From positions 1-41,614 of the forward strand of contig JADLDK010000034.1 of NCBI GenBank assembly GCA_020846715.1: a stretch of 41,614 nt of DNA, written 5' to 3'. This stretch comes from Armatimonadota bacterium. Its GTDB lineage: Bacteria; Armatimonadota; UBA5829; DSUL01. The stretch's first letter is position 1, and each line of letters begins with the position of its first letter. The notes under the pieces were generated by a model. That model worked only from the letters and a program-made list of their open reading frames with translations, was not told where the DNA came from and made no database searches. The position numbers were made by a program, and so were the translations under genes. Shown in pieces: positions 23,344 to 32,329 of this stretch.

Positions 23344-25926
23344 ATGCTCAGGGTCCTCGACTTGCTGAGCTGTCATCGCGGCAGGCGGGCTCTGTGGCTA
23401 TTTCTCGTCCTGGTTATCGCCTGTCCGGCAGTCTGTCTGGCGGGAGGTGGACGTCGAAACGTCGTCGTCGTCGCTAACAGCGGAAACTTGTCCTCAGTCT
23501 CTCTTGCTGACTACTATCGCGCTCAGCGAAATCTTCCGCAGAATCATCTGATTTTCATCAACTGTCCGTCCGATGAGGTTGTTAACTGGGAAACCTTTGA
23601 CGCCAGAGTGCGTCGGCCGATCCGAGATGCCATTGTGGCTCTGGAGCGCGCGGGAAGGCAGATTGACTATATCGTGTTGACACGCGGCACCCCGCTTATG
23701 GCGACGCGTGGATCTGCAGTCTTTTCAGTCACAAGTGTGCTGACGTGTCTTTCAGAGCCCGACATCGACGACCTGACTGTGAACCCGTACGGCCCGACCA
23801 CCGCGCAGATTGGGGGCTTTGGCGGGACAGCAACGGTTGCGTCATTCTCTCATTCGCTGAACCTCTTTGGAAGACATCTCTATTTGGTGAGCCGGCTGGA
23901 CGGTTACTCGGACGACCTTGTCAGGAGAATGATTGATGATACCACCATCGCAAAACCGGGTGGCGCATTTCTAATTGACCGTCGCCCCGGTTTGCAGTAT
24001 CTCTACAAGGTGATGGATGACAGGCTGGGACTGGCTGCCAGCCTTTTGCGATCCCGAGGCACTCCTGTAATAGAAGAAAATACCTCTGCCTTTGCCACTG
24101 CCGGCACGGACCTTGCCGGGTATTTCAGCTGGGGCAGCAACGATCCGGCCTTCTCTCGCTCACTCTATCTTTCTTACCGCTTTCGACCGGGGAGTATCGC
24201 AGACACTTATGTTTCGACAAGTGGCAGAACGTTTATGCCTGGCACCGCGGGCGGTCAGTCACTCCTAGCCGATCTTTTGCCAGGGGGTCTGAGCGCAGGA
24301 GGCGCCTACGTCGCTGAGCCTTACGCCGCGCTGGCCGACTATCCTGATGTAATCTGTGATCGTTACACGCTCGGGTACAACGCAGTAGAAAGTCTCTACG
24401 CCGCGTGTCCCGAAGTGTTCTGGCGTCAAGTTACTATAGGCGATCCGCTTCTTGCCCCTTATTCGACGCCTCCACAGGTTCAACTGTCTGTCCGTGACGG
24501 CGCCCAGTTTACGAATGCCATCAGCGTGACAGCAACTGCTGTTGACGCGCAAGGCGTCCAGAGAGTTGAGTTCTATCTGGATGACAAGCTGGTCTCCACC
24601 TCTTATCGTGCGCCGTTTTCCGCCGACGTTGACGCTCGATCCTTCTCGCGCGGGCAACATCGTCTCGAAGCGATAGCCTACGAAGCGGGCCCGGTTGCCA
24701 CCCAGGGCAGCGCGGCAGTCTCCGTCAATCTCGTATCATCATCTGCGGCGCTTCTCTCGGCGCCGTCTCAGGCTTTTGGGATGCCGGACGGATCCAATGT
24801 GGTCATCAGTCCGGCCGTAGTCACCCTCCGAAGCGGTGCAGACACCTACTGGATAACCGCCTTCGATGGCTCCAGCGGAATAGAGGTACTTGGCAACGCA
24901 CCACTTCAGGCTGGTGATTTTGTCATCATTCAGGGGCAAATCACTTCTCGCAACGGCCACCGAGCCATTGTTCAACAGTCCTGGCAGAAGCTTGGGACAA
25001 CGATACCGGCGGAAGCAGTCTCGATCAGCGCTTCGTATCTGGGTGGAGTCAGTCCATCCATGCCGCAGACTCCTTCGGCGGGTGCGCGCGGAGCCTACAA
25101 CGTTGGTCGAAGTGTACAGGTGTCGGGTTTTGTGGAGTCCGTAGACGCTGTTGCTGGACAGATAATCCTCAGTACGCCTTCCGGTTCAGTCCGTGTACAG
25201 GTAGTTGATCACAGTGTGCAGGAGAGTTCTCCACCGGCCGAAAGCAGCTACGTGCGCGTGCGTGGAGTCTGTTCCACAGTCCTGGCCTCATCAGCCGTGA
25301 AACCGATCGTGATCGCTGCATCGTGGAGCTCGGTGACTGCTGTGGCGCCGCAGCTATGGCCTTTGCAGATCGTTAGAGGGTCGACAGCCATTGGGCTTCC
25401 TCTTGATCCGGCTGTCTCCGCGCCTGAGATACTTTTTAAGCCTGGACCAGGTGTCAGAGGCTCAATCCCGCTCAATGACAACTTGTACTGGTGGTCTGAG
25501 GACTATGGAACGTGGATTCCGTTTATGGATCTGACATATCCTGGTGATTTTGCTGATCCGTCGGCCGGGAGCTCTTACTGGCTCGGTTCTGCTGTCAGCT
25601 TTGTGTGCCCGCTGGTCGGTTTTGACCCAACAGGGTACACCCCTGCGTGGACTGGTCTGGGCCGATCTGGCGCCACTGTAGCGGCATTCAGAGGGTTGAG
25701 ATCGTCTGTGTGGAATCAGATGCAGGTCAGCGATGGAATCATCCAGATCAGTATCTCCTCAGCGATTCAGAAGGGCTGGCTGGAGCAGACCGGGTACATT
25801 TGGGATTCCTCCAGTCAGGTGATGACAGCCTTCAATCTCAACGGCTCAGGCCTCGTCAAGCCTGGTGTGGCGTATTTCCTCACATCACGCCGAGCTAATC
25901 TGGCCTTGATAGCGCCCCTTCCTTAG
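23344..25926 (+). CDS. TIGR03790-family secreted protein with Ig-like and beta-rich domains
   Basis: An 860-residue exported protein. After a signal peptide (about 1-33, ending CLAGG) comes a TIGR03790-type domain (about 36-375): NVVVVANSGN, LADYYRAQRNLP, then YIVLTRGTPL, and near its end VFWRQVTIGDPLLAPY. That family is known mainly from Armatimonadota, Verrucomicrobia and Planctomycetes, and its biochemical role is not established. An Ig-like domain follows (about 378-462, VEFYLDDKLVSTS), then two OB-like beta segments (about 490-660) and a C-terminal beta domain rich in Trp and Gly. No PEP-CTERM tail is present. The ATG lacks a clear ribosome-binding site. It sits downstream of the surface PEP-CTERM genes. 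Confidence 0.82.
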   Translation: MLRVLDLLSCHRGRRALWLFLVLVIACPAVCLAGGGRRNVVVVANSGNLSSVSLADYYRAQRNLPQNHLIFINCPSDEVVNWETFDARVRRPIRDAIVALERAGRQIDYIVLTRGTPLMATRGSAVFSVTSVLTCLSEPDIDDLTVNPYGPTTAQIGGFGGTATVASFSHSLNLFGRHLYLVSRLDGYSDDLVRRMIDDTTIAKPGGAFLIDRRPGLQYLYKVMDDRLGLAASLLRSRGTPVIEENTSAFATAGTDLAGYFSWGSNDPAFSRSLYLSYRFRPGSIADTYVSTSGRTFMPGTAGGQSLLADLLPGGLSAGGAYVAEPYAALADYPDVICDRYTLGYNAVESLYAACPEVFWRQVTIGDPLLAPYSTPPQVQLSVRDGAQFTNAISVTATAVDAQGVQRVEFYLDDKLVSTSYRAPFSADVDARSFSRGQHRLEAIAYEAGPVATQGSAAVSVNLVSSSAALLSAPSQAFGMPDGSNVVISPAVVTLRSGADTYWITAFDGSSGIEVLGNAPLQAGDFVIIQGQITSRNGHRAIVQQSWQKLGTTIPAEAVSISASYLGGVSPSMPQTPSAGARGAYNVGRSVQVSGFVESVDAVAGQIILSTPSGSVRVQVVDHSVQESSPPAESSYVRVRGVCSTVLASSAVKPIVIAASWSSVTAVAPQLWPLQIVRGSTAIGLPLDPAVSAPEILFKPGPGVRGSIPLNDNLYWWSEDYGTWIPFMDLTYPGDFADPSAGSSYWLGSAVSFVCPLVGFDPTGYTPAWTGLGRSGATVAAFRGLRSSVWNQMQVSDGIIQISISSAIQKGWLEQTGYIWDSSSQVMTAFNLNGSGLVKPGVAYFLTSRRANLALIAPLP

Positions 25927-26019
25927 CTCACAAAGTTCTGAGCGGTGTGGTTCTCGCCATTCGCATCCACTTTCGGCAGAAGCAGGAGATTCTCTGTCAC
26001 AAATTCAAGAAATAAAAGA

Positions 26020-26049
26020 TTGCGCATTATTGCACAAATGCCCTATAAT
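26020..26049 (+). promoter_or_regulatory. Promoter of the small unknown gene
   Basis: TTGCGC (26020-26025) and a perfect TATAAT (26044-26049) are 18 bases apart. The expected start near 26056 gives a short leader of about 24 bases containing the ribosome-binding site GAGGTGAGG, which supports the downstream start at 26080. Confidence 0.6.
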
Positions 26050-26079
26050 ACATGTAACGTTTTCCTCAGAGGTGAGGCT

Positions 26080-26364
26080 ATGAGTAACATTGATGGAATC
26101 GTTCTGGATGTAAAGCCCAGGAACTCCGATGCTGGATGCAGGCAGACTTTGGTTGTCTACCTCGAAAATCTCTCGCATCATCTCACTCGCGTGCTGGTCA
26201 GCGAGAGCTACTTTCAAGATATTGCCAGACTCAAGCATGACGATCGTGTCCATATGACAGTTGGACCTCGCATAGGTGACGAGGAAGAGGACACGCGAGC
26301 GCTGCTGGGGCCGATTGAGAAAGTGAGCCCGCTGCACCGCTTACTGTGCCACCATACCTGGTGA
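26080..26364 (+). CDS. Small protein of unknown function
   Basis: A 94-residue soluble protein without signal peptide or membrane segment. The N-terminal two thirds alternate hydrophobic and polar residues as in a small beta-barrel (GIVLDVKP, TLVVYLEN, TRVLVSES, DRVHMTVGP), followed by an acidic loop EEEDTRALL and a basic, His- and Cys-rich end. I do not recognise the family. ATG 26080 is favoured by GGTGAGG just upstream and by the promoter at 26020; the frame is open further upstream but would start inside or before that promoter. It stands alone, convergent with dnaE2. Confidence 0.65.
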   Translation: MSNIDGIVLDVKPRNSDAGCRQTLVVYLENLSHHLTRVLVSESYFQDIARLKHDDRVHMTVGPRIGDEEEDTRALLGPIEKVSPLHRLLCHHTW

Positions 26365-26485
26365 TCGGGCAAACCGCACGTCCGGTAGATTGAACAGGAT
26401 ATTGAAGCGTAGTCAGCTGATGCCAGCGGATTGGCGTCTGCTCGAGTGGGTAAAAGCGTTTTCGAGTTAGCTGCGGATGCGTATG

Positions 26486-29400
26486 TCAGCGCGCTATCGA
26501 GTGTGTCTTTGGCTCTGAGAGGCTGAAGACCTTCTCAACAGCGGCCTCTCTGGAGAGTGTCTGCGGCACTCTCATTATGCGATCAGCGAGTAGCGCTCTC
26601 CCCAGATTGCGCTTTTGAAGCGTTCCTTCTACGATTACCACTGGTTCCGAAAACGCCAGATAGCCGCTGGAGCGATAAATATCCTCAAAGCATGTGACAT
26701 CTATGAGGCCAAACTCATCTTCCAGGCAGAAAAACAGCACTCGTGTGCCAGATTTCGTGGGCGGTGTGTGAGGGCAGATCGTCAACCCGCCAACTCGAAC
26801 CTTTTGCCCTCCGGGAATCCACGCCAGATCCGCCGTTGTCAACAGTCCATAAGAGTCTAATTTTGGACGCAATAGTGAGACAAGGTGGCAGTTTGGATTT
26901 AGCCCGAGGACGCTGTACTCCATGCTTAGTCTCTCCGCTTCTGTGAAGTCCGGAAAAGCTTCCACTGTGCCTTGCCCGGGCAATATGCTGTCAGGTTCAA
27001 TATCCAGTAAACGGAGAGTTTCCTTTCTCTGCGCCAGCTTCGAAATCGCTTCCGACTGCCATAATAATGCCCGCCGATGAGGGTGCAGACTGTCAAACGC
27101 ACCTGCAATAATCAGCGCCTCAAGTTCATTCATTGCCGGATGGCAGCGCTCACAAAAATCTCGAATATCGTTAAATGGCGCTTCGGAGTGAATCCTGCGT
27201 CCAAGCGTATCTGACAGCCCACGCGCCTGCCGAAAGCCAATTCGTATAGCGTCGTCTGTGGATGTAGCCAGGTAGTGGCTTTCGTTAATATCCAGCGGAA
27301 GAATTAATATTCCTCGGTTTCGCGCCTGTGAAACGATGGTGTTCGGCGGGTAAAATCCCATCGGCTGATTGTTCAGAAGCCCTGCCAGATAGTGCGCCGG
27401 ATGGTGGTTTAGCAGGTAGGCGCTTTTGTAGGCAATCTCGCCAAAGGCTCGCGCATGTCCTTCCGCAAAGCCGTACCCCGCAAATCCCGCAACGCACTTA
27501 AAGACTTTTTCTGCTGTATCCCGTTCAACACCGTTCGCCAGAGCTTTCCTGATAAAGTTGCCTCGCAACTCCTCCATCGCCTTCTTTGAGCGCGCATGCG
27601 TGATCATTTTTCGCAGGATGTCCGCCTCTCCCGGGGTCAGCTTTGCCGCCGCGCAAGCCACTTCAATAACCTGCTCCTGGAAAATAATTACTCCGAATGT
27701 GTGCTTCAAGGGTTCTTCAAGCGCCGGATGCATATACTCAACAGGTTCCAATCCCAGCTTCCTGCGGATATACGTATCTACCATACCGCCCATTCCCGGC
27801 CCAGGACGAATCAGTGCGATGCTGTCAATGATATCCTTCATAGAGTCTGTCTTGACCCGGACATGAAGCGCGCGCTGGGCTGGACTCTGCAGCTCAAATG
27901 CGCCAACAGCCTGTCCTGAGCGTATCATCTCGAAGGTCGTGGGGTCGTTGTGTGGAATGCTTTCAAAGCGACAGACTGGCTTTGCCTGATCTACCGCTTC
28001 CAGAATCGGCAGCGATAGCAGATCCATCTTCAGGCCCACATATTCGATGTCGTCTTTGTCGAAATGAGCGATTCGCGCAATGCCTTTGGCTGTTGGCTGT
28101 AGGGGTGTATAGTTAAGTATAGGATGTGTGGTAATAACTATACCGCATAAGTGTGTGGAAATCATTCTGGGCAAGCCTGCCACTCGTGCGCACATCGCGA
28201 AGAGATGTTCATAGCGCTTGGCTGATGTCCTCTGCCGGGCAGCTTGTGGCTGCTTTTCCATCTGCTCGGCTATCTCATCGGCATTGGTCGAGCGGAGGCG
28301 CCTGGCAAGTAGTCCGATTTCGTCCTCCGGCAACTCCATAGCTTTGCCAATTTCCCGGAGCGCCGAGCGCGCGCGAAACGTGGAGAATGTACACACCGCG
28401 CCGACATGGTCCACTCCGTAGCGTTCCTGAACCCAGGTGACAAGTTCGTCGCGCTGTTCGCGGGGGAAATCAATATCAATGTCCGGCATTTGTGAGCGCT
28501 CCAGAGACATAAAGCGCTCGAAGCGAAGATTGGCGCCAATGGGATCGATGTCTGATATACCCAGACAGTGGCCGACGGCGCAGTCCACTACAGATCCGCG
28601 CCCGGATGTGCGGATGCCGCGCAGCTTCGCCTCACGCACAATATCCCAGACTACCAGAAAGTAACTCTCACAGCGCAGGCGTCCGATAATCCGCAGCTCA
28701 TGGTTAAGACGGGCTTCAATGACAGGTGTCAACTTTCCATAGCGCTGGCGGGCGCCCTGGTAGGTGAGTTTGCGCAAAAACTGAGCGGGTGTCCCTTCAC
28801 AGATTGCCGGCGTTGGAATGTCCGGACGTGCCATATCCAGTACATTGTCATCGCACGTAGCGGCAATGCGGTCAGTGTTGGTCAGAGCATCCAGGCGGGT
28901 ACGGAAGCGGTTGTAGAAAAGTTGCGGCGGCAGGAGAAATTGTTCGGCGTTCAAGGGGCGCAAAGGGTGTGGTTCGTCGACTTTTGTGAGGGTGCGACAG
29001 CAGGTCAGAATGTCATGGGTTGGCAGATCGTCACGGTCAAGGTAGTGGACGTTGTTGGTAGCCGCAACAGGTATCTTCAATTCATCCGCCAGTGCGCATA
29101 AATCGGAGAGCAGCCGCCTTTCATGCGGCAGGAACAGGCGCTGGAGTTCAATGAAAAATCTGTCTCCAAAGATACGGCGATATTCCAGGGCTGTCTGTCG
29201 CGCCTCGATCCGGCGGCCTTCCAGAAGCAGGCGAGAGATCTCCCCTTTGCGGCAGCCAGATAAAGCGATGAGGCCTTGCGAATGTTCGAACAGTCTCTCA
29301 GCAGGCGTCGCGGGAGTGCGCCGGCCACCGTATTCATAACCCAGTGTAATCAGCCGGCAGAGATTCTGGTATCCGTGGGACGTAGCGGCCAGTAAGGTTA

Positions 29401-29641
29401 TATGGTTGGGGCCAGCCTGTTCATTTGCGCGCGACTGCAGGCTCAACTCCGCGCCCAGAATCGGCTTAATGCCAGCCTCACGCGCGGCTTTGACGAAGCG
29501 TATTGCCCCGCATAGATTGTCGTGATCCGTGAGGGCGATGGCCTCATAGCCGTATTCGCCTGCGCGTTTGACGATAGCTTCCGGGTAGGAGCAGCCATCC
29601 AGAAAAGAAAAGGCGCTATGGACGTGGAGATGGACGGACAT
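26486..29641 (-). CDS. dnaE2: Error-prone DNA polymerase III alpha subunit DnaE2 (ImuC)
   Basis: C-family DNA polymerase of 1051 residues, the length of DnaE2/ImuC rather than replicative DnaE (about 1160). The N-terminal PHP domain keeps its metal ligands (HLHVHSAFSFLDG, TDHDN). The polymerase acids are intact: Asp387 and Asp389 in PDIDIDFP and Asp540 in KMDLLSLP. A helix-hairpin-helix region and an OB-type domain follow. DnaE2 extends DNA past lesions and drives damage-induced mutagenesis together with ImuB. It is the last gene of the minus-strand cassette, 15 bases after the DUF6504-like gene, downstream of the LexA-type box at 31312. No ribosome-binding site is evident at ATG 29641. Confidence 0.95.
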   Translation of the reverse strand: MSVHLHVHSAFSFLDGCSYPEAIVKRAGEYGYEAIALTDHDNLCGAIRFVKAAREAGIKPILGAELSLQSRANEQAGPNHITLLAATSHGYQNLCRLITLGYEYGGRRTPATPAERLFEHSQGLIALSGCRKGEISRLLLEGRRIEARQTALEYRRIFGDRFFIELQRLFLPHERRLLSDLCALADELKIPVAATNNVHYLDRDDLPTHDILTCCRTLTKVDEPHPLRPLNAEQFLLPPQLFYNRFRTRLDALTNTDRIAATCDDNVLDMARPDIPTPAICEGTPAQFLRKLTYQGARQRYGKLTPVIEARLNHELRIIGRLRCESYFLVVWDIVREAKLRGIRTSGRGSVVDCAVGHCLGISDIDPIGANLRFERFMSLERSQMPDIDIDFPREQRDELVTWVQERYGVDHVGAVCTFSTFRARSALREIGKAMELPEDEIGLLARRLRSTNADEIAEQMEKQPQAARQRTSAKRYEHLFAMCARVAGLPRMISTHLCGIVITTHPILNYTPLQPTAKGIARIAHFDKDDIEYVGLKMDLLSLPILEAVDQAKPVCRFESIPHNDPTTFEMIRSGQAVGAFELQSPAQRALHVRVKTDSMKDIIDSIALIRPGPGMGGMVDTYIRRKLGLEPVEYMHPALEEPLKHTFGVIIFQEQVIEVACAAAKLTPGEADILRKMITHARSKKAMEELRGNFIRKALANGVERDTAEKVFKCVAGFAGYGFAEGHARAFGEIAYKSAYLLNHHPAHYLAGLLNNQPMGFYPPNTIVSQARNRGILILPLDINESHYLATSTDDAIRIGFRQARGLSDTLGRRIHSEAPFNDIRDFCERCHPAMNELEALIIAGAFDSLHPHRRALLWQSEAISKLAQRKETLRLLDIEPDSILPGQGTVEAFPDFTEAERLSMEYSVLGLNPNCHLVSLLRPKLDSYGLLTTADLAWIPGGQKVRVGGLTICPHTPPTKSGTRVLFFCLEDEFGLIDVTCFEDIYRSSGYLAFSEPVVIVEGTLQKRNLGRALLADRIMRVPQTLSREAAVEKVFSLSEPKTHSIAR

Positions 29642-29656
29642 ATAGTGAAAAGCGCT

Positions 29657-29980
29657 TTAGTCTTCCACTCCATACAAAACCCAATGTCCTGGGCCTGTAC
29701 GGTTGAGCTGGCTATCAAGCAGAAGGCGCATGCTGTTGTCCTCCTTCTCGCTGTTAGTGGTAAAGAGCGTCTCGTAGAGGCAGTGGAGCTCGAATGTTTT
29801 ACCAGCGCTGTCTAAAACGCGGTAAACTTCCCGCTCAGGCTCGCGATCCCACCAGCAGCCAGACTCCTTCCAGCGCTCGATAATGCGCTGAACACTGTAA
29901 GAGTGTCCGCGCCACATAAACTCACAAGGCGTTCCGTTGGCGGACGTGTGAACGTCGATTTTCTGTAGAACGTAGCGCAT
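29657..29980 (-). CDS. DUF6504-like small protein of the mutagenesis cassette
   Basis: A 107-residue protein whose core (about residues 22-75) reads FMWRGHSYSVQRIIERW, then WWDREPEREVYRVL, then FELHCLYE. This is the compact beta-rich pattern I associate with DUF6504, a domain of unknown function often found next to Y-family polymerase or dnaE2 genes. The C-terminal 30 residues (RLLLDSQLNR through WVLYGVED) continue the same fold. CAGGAG lies 13 bases before the ATG. It sits between imuB and dnaE2 with gaps of 24 and 15 bases, so it is co-expressed with them. An accessory role in translesion synthesis is inferred from position alone. Confidence 0.75.
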   Translation of the reverse strand: MRYVLQKIDVHTSANGTPCEFMWRGHSYSVQRIIERWKESGCWWDREPEREVYRVLDSAGKTFELHCLYETLFTTNSEKEDNSMRLLLDSQLNRTGPGHWVLYGVED

Positions 29981-30004
29981 ATCTTCGAAAGGCTCCTGGA
30001 TGTG

Positions 30005-31276
30005 TCAATAAAACCGCAGCATTCGCTCGCGCCATGCGACAGCGATATCTGAGCAGAAACGCAATGTGTCTGTTCCAAACCGGACTGTCAAAAACGCCTT
30101 TAACTCCTCCTTCTGTCCCTCCAGCGCGCGCAGTGGTATAAACAAATCCAGTTGTCGCGCTGCCGTTGCGCTCAGGTCTTCTGCCGTAATGCGTATGGAT
30201 TCTACCGGGCGCACAAGCCGCATTCTCTCAAACAACCGCAGCGCGCACAGATAAAGTCTGTTCGGGCTGCACACAGGCGGGTTGATAGCCATAGCCTCTG
30301 AGGCAGGCATAATGCAGCCGTCTTCTAAAATCTCCAGGCTCAGTTTGCGGCACTGACTGTGATCGCTTTTCAGAATGTTTGAGAGCGCAGCGCTCAACTC
30401 CAAAAGGTGTTGAAAGATCAACTCCCGATCCTGTAGCTCTTCGCAGCGGCGCTGGACACTGAAGGTCTTTGGTGGCCATGCGCTTCGCAGTGGCTGAGTA
30501 TCCAACCCTCGCGCGGCTTCAAATAACGCATAGCCCTCATTCCCAAAGCGAGAAAATAGCGTCCGGCGATGAAAGCGCTGTACGTGCGAAACGCGCAGCA
30601 TACCCAGGCGTTTCAGACGCTCCCGCAGCTTTCTGGAAGTTGTCCAGAGGGCCTCAACAGGGTAGGGCGCTATAAAATCTATATGCTGATCTGGTTGAAG
30701 GCATGCAAAATGCGGCAAATGCGCCGAGGTTGGCGAGGCGCTTTGAATAGAGTGTTGTGGTAGATAAGAAGCGCTCCTTTTGTTGTTCACAACGCGACGC
30801 GCTGATGACAGGAGAGCGCTGTTTTTCTGCTCCTGAGCGATGCGCCGTCCAAGCAGACGGGCCGCCAGACGCGATTGCGCCACACCAATAACAGCTTCAA
30901 ATCCCAGATCTCTCATCTCCGCCAACAGCACCCGGGCGGTCGCTTCCCAGTTGTGAGTTTGTAGCCCCAGGAAGATTTCACCTGGCCGGAATGGCTCTAC
31001 TATCGGTGTAAAGCGATAGACGACTCTGCACAGTAGATCTGAAACGTCCTGGAAGTCTTCCGGGCGGTATTCCACCTGCTCTACGCCTGGGGCGATACGC
31101 ATAGCTTTGCGAGCTGAAACACCTGTGCGAATACCGAGCCTTTCCATCTCTGATGTAGCGGCCAGTACCTTGCCGTTCAGACTCATCCAGAATGGCCGTT
31201 CGCTTAATTCTGGCCGCAGGCGTTGTGTCTGTACGCAGAAAATATCGGGGATATAGAGATAGCCAACGCAGTTCAT
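30005..31276 (-). CDS. imuB: ImuB-like inactive Y-family polymerase
   Basis: Y-family DNA polymerase relative of 423 residues. The fold is recognisable (RPFWMSLNGKVLAATSEMERLGIRTGVSARKA, PYPVEALW, the little-finger region), but catalytic acids are missing. The N-terminal DxD site reads YIPDIF, and the SxDE site reads RPGEIFLGL, so the first Asp and the Asp of the DE pair are gone. That is the hallmark of ImuB, a clamp-binding adaptor that recruits DnaE2 instead of synthesising DNA. No ImuA gene is present. It is the first gene of the cassette, with a LexA-type box 36 bases upstream of its ATG. A divergent active DinB is less likely. Confidence 0.85.
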   Translation of the reverse strand: MNCVGYLYIPDIFCVQTQRLRPELSERPFWMSLNGKVLAATSEMERLGIRTGVSARKAMRIAPGVEQVEYRPEDFQDVSDLLCRVVYRFTPIVEPFRPGEIFLGLQTHNWEATARVLLAEMRDLGFEAVIGVAQSRLAARLLGRRIAQEQKNSALLSSARRVVNNKRSASYLPQHSIQSASPTSAHLPHFACLQPDQHIDFIAPYPVEALWTTSRKLRERLKRLGMLRVSHVQRFHRRTLFSRFGNEGYALFEAARGLDTQPLRSAWPPKTFSVQRRCEELQDRELIFQHLLELSAALSNILKSDHSQCRKLSLEILEDGCIMPASEAMAINPPVCSPNRLYLCALRLFERMRLVRPVESIRITAEDLSATAARQLDLFIPLRALEGQKEELKAFLTVRFGTDTLRFCSDIAVAWRERMLRFY

Positions 31277-31311
31277 AGCTTTTGAAATTGGAGCTTCCGG
31301 TCCAGATAACA

Positions 31312-31323
31312 GAACATATGTTC
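31312..31323 (-). promoter_or_regulatory. LexA (SOS) box of the imuB-dnaE2 operon
   Basis: GAACATATGTTC is a perfect 12-base palindrome that matches the core GAAC-N4-GTTC of the Gram-positive-type LexA/DinR box. On the minus strand it lies between a possible -35 (TTAGCA) and -10 (TGTTAT), so bound LexA would block transcription. This places imuB, the DUF6504-like gene and dnaE2 under DNA-damage control. No second copy was noticed in the window. Confidence 0.8.
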
Positions 31324-31393
31324 GATATACTGCTAACTATATTCCCGTTTGTTGCTTTCTGTCAACATGTATTTGGGGAAAAAGAGGCGGTCG

Positions 31394-32329
31394 CTAGAAG
31401 CTATCCGCGCGCCACCACACAGCGCGACCTTCGCTATAGAGCCTTGTGATTTCGGTGTACTCCTCTTCGGGCAGGCTGACGTTGCGGAACATCTTCTTCT
31501 TGTTTACTTCCGGACCAACATCGCCCAGCCTTCTCACAAGCTCCATCTGTCCCAGCGGGGGCACTCCGTCAAACTCAAGCCAGGCATATCCGTCACGCTG
31601 TGCTGCGCGCGCTGCAGAAACTACCAGCGCTTCTTCAGACTCCGCGTCCCTGGCCACCAGTTCAATGACACTTAGATGCTCCTGCCCTTCCAGCCGCCGT
31701 ACGACGACATAGCCAGCATCTCCCAGGCGCAGCACGCGTCCCTGCATGTTTTCCCAGCGCTCGACACTGGCTGCACAGAAATGAAACTCACCGCGCTCCA
31801 GCGCCAGGTACGGTTGTGGGAAGTGTTCATAGAGGCGGAACAGATTGTCCCAGGGTTTCTCTATCTCCTCGGCTTCGGATGCGTATGGCAGAGTCTGTCC
31901 AAGAGTCACTATGGGCTGTGGCGTCTCGACAAGCTTCCATCCGAGTTTTGAGTAGTGGCTGTGGATATCTGTAAACAACAGAGAGAAAGCGATGCGTTCT
32001 GTCTCCATCTTCTCAATCATCTGACTGAGAAGCGCGCGTGACAGGCCATGCCGGCGCTGGTCTTCGCGTGTCGCTACAGCGCCGATCCCTCCGCACCAGA
32101 TCGTTTCACCGCGCCAGCGAAGTGGGCGCCGGATGAGCCCCACAGCGCTTACCAGCTCACCGCCGTCAAATGCGCCCAAAATATCGCCTTCTCTGCGCCA
32201 CGGATCTGAGTGAACAAATTCTGCAAAATCTTTGCGGCTTACCGGAAAGACGCTTGCCCACAAATCAAGTGCGGCATCAATATCTGAGACAGGGCGCAGT
32301 GTGCAACCTGCCAGAGTTTCCAATGTCAT
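31394..32329 (-). CDS. GNAT-family N-acetyltransferase
   Basis: A 311-residue protein with an N-terminal GNAT domain: hydrophobic strand FDGGELVSAVGLI, then GGIGAVATREDQRRHGLSRALLSQMI, in which the R/Q-x-x-R-x-x-G-x-S stretch binds the acetyl-CoA pyrophosphate. The longer second half resembles a second GNAT-like and sterol-carrier-like region, as in Eis-type acetyltransferases, but the match is weak. The substrate is unknown. Its ATG overlaps the stop of the upstream serine hydrolase by 4 bases, so the two are co-transcribed; the LexA box separates it from imuB. Confidence 0.82.
   Translation of the reverse strand: MTLETLAGCTLRPVSDIDAALDLWASVFPVSRKDFAEFVHSDPWRREGDILGAFDGGELVSAVGLIRRPLRWRGETIWCGGIGAVATREDQRRHGLSRALLSQMIEKMETERIAFSLLFTDIHSHYSKLGWKLVETPQPIVTLGQTLPYASEAEEIEKPWDNLFRLYEHFPQPYLALERGEFHFCAASVERWENMQGRVLRLGDAGYVVVRRLEGQEHLSVIELVARDAESEEALVVSAARAAQRDGYAWLEFDGVPPLGQMELVRRLGDVGPEVNKKKMFRNVSLPEEEYTEITRLYSEGRAVWWRADSF

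Noticed and set aside
26440..26466. Inverted repeat CTCGA...TCGAG with AAAA-gcg-TTTT as a terminator between converging genes
   Set aside because: The stem is broken by an unpaired stretch and no T-run follows on either strand.
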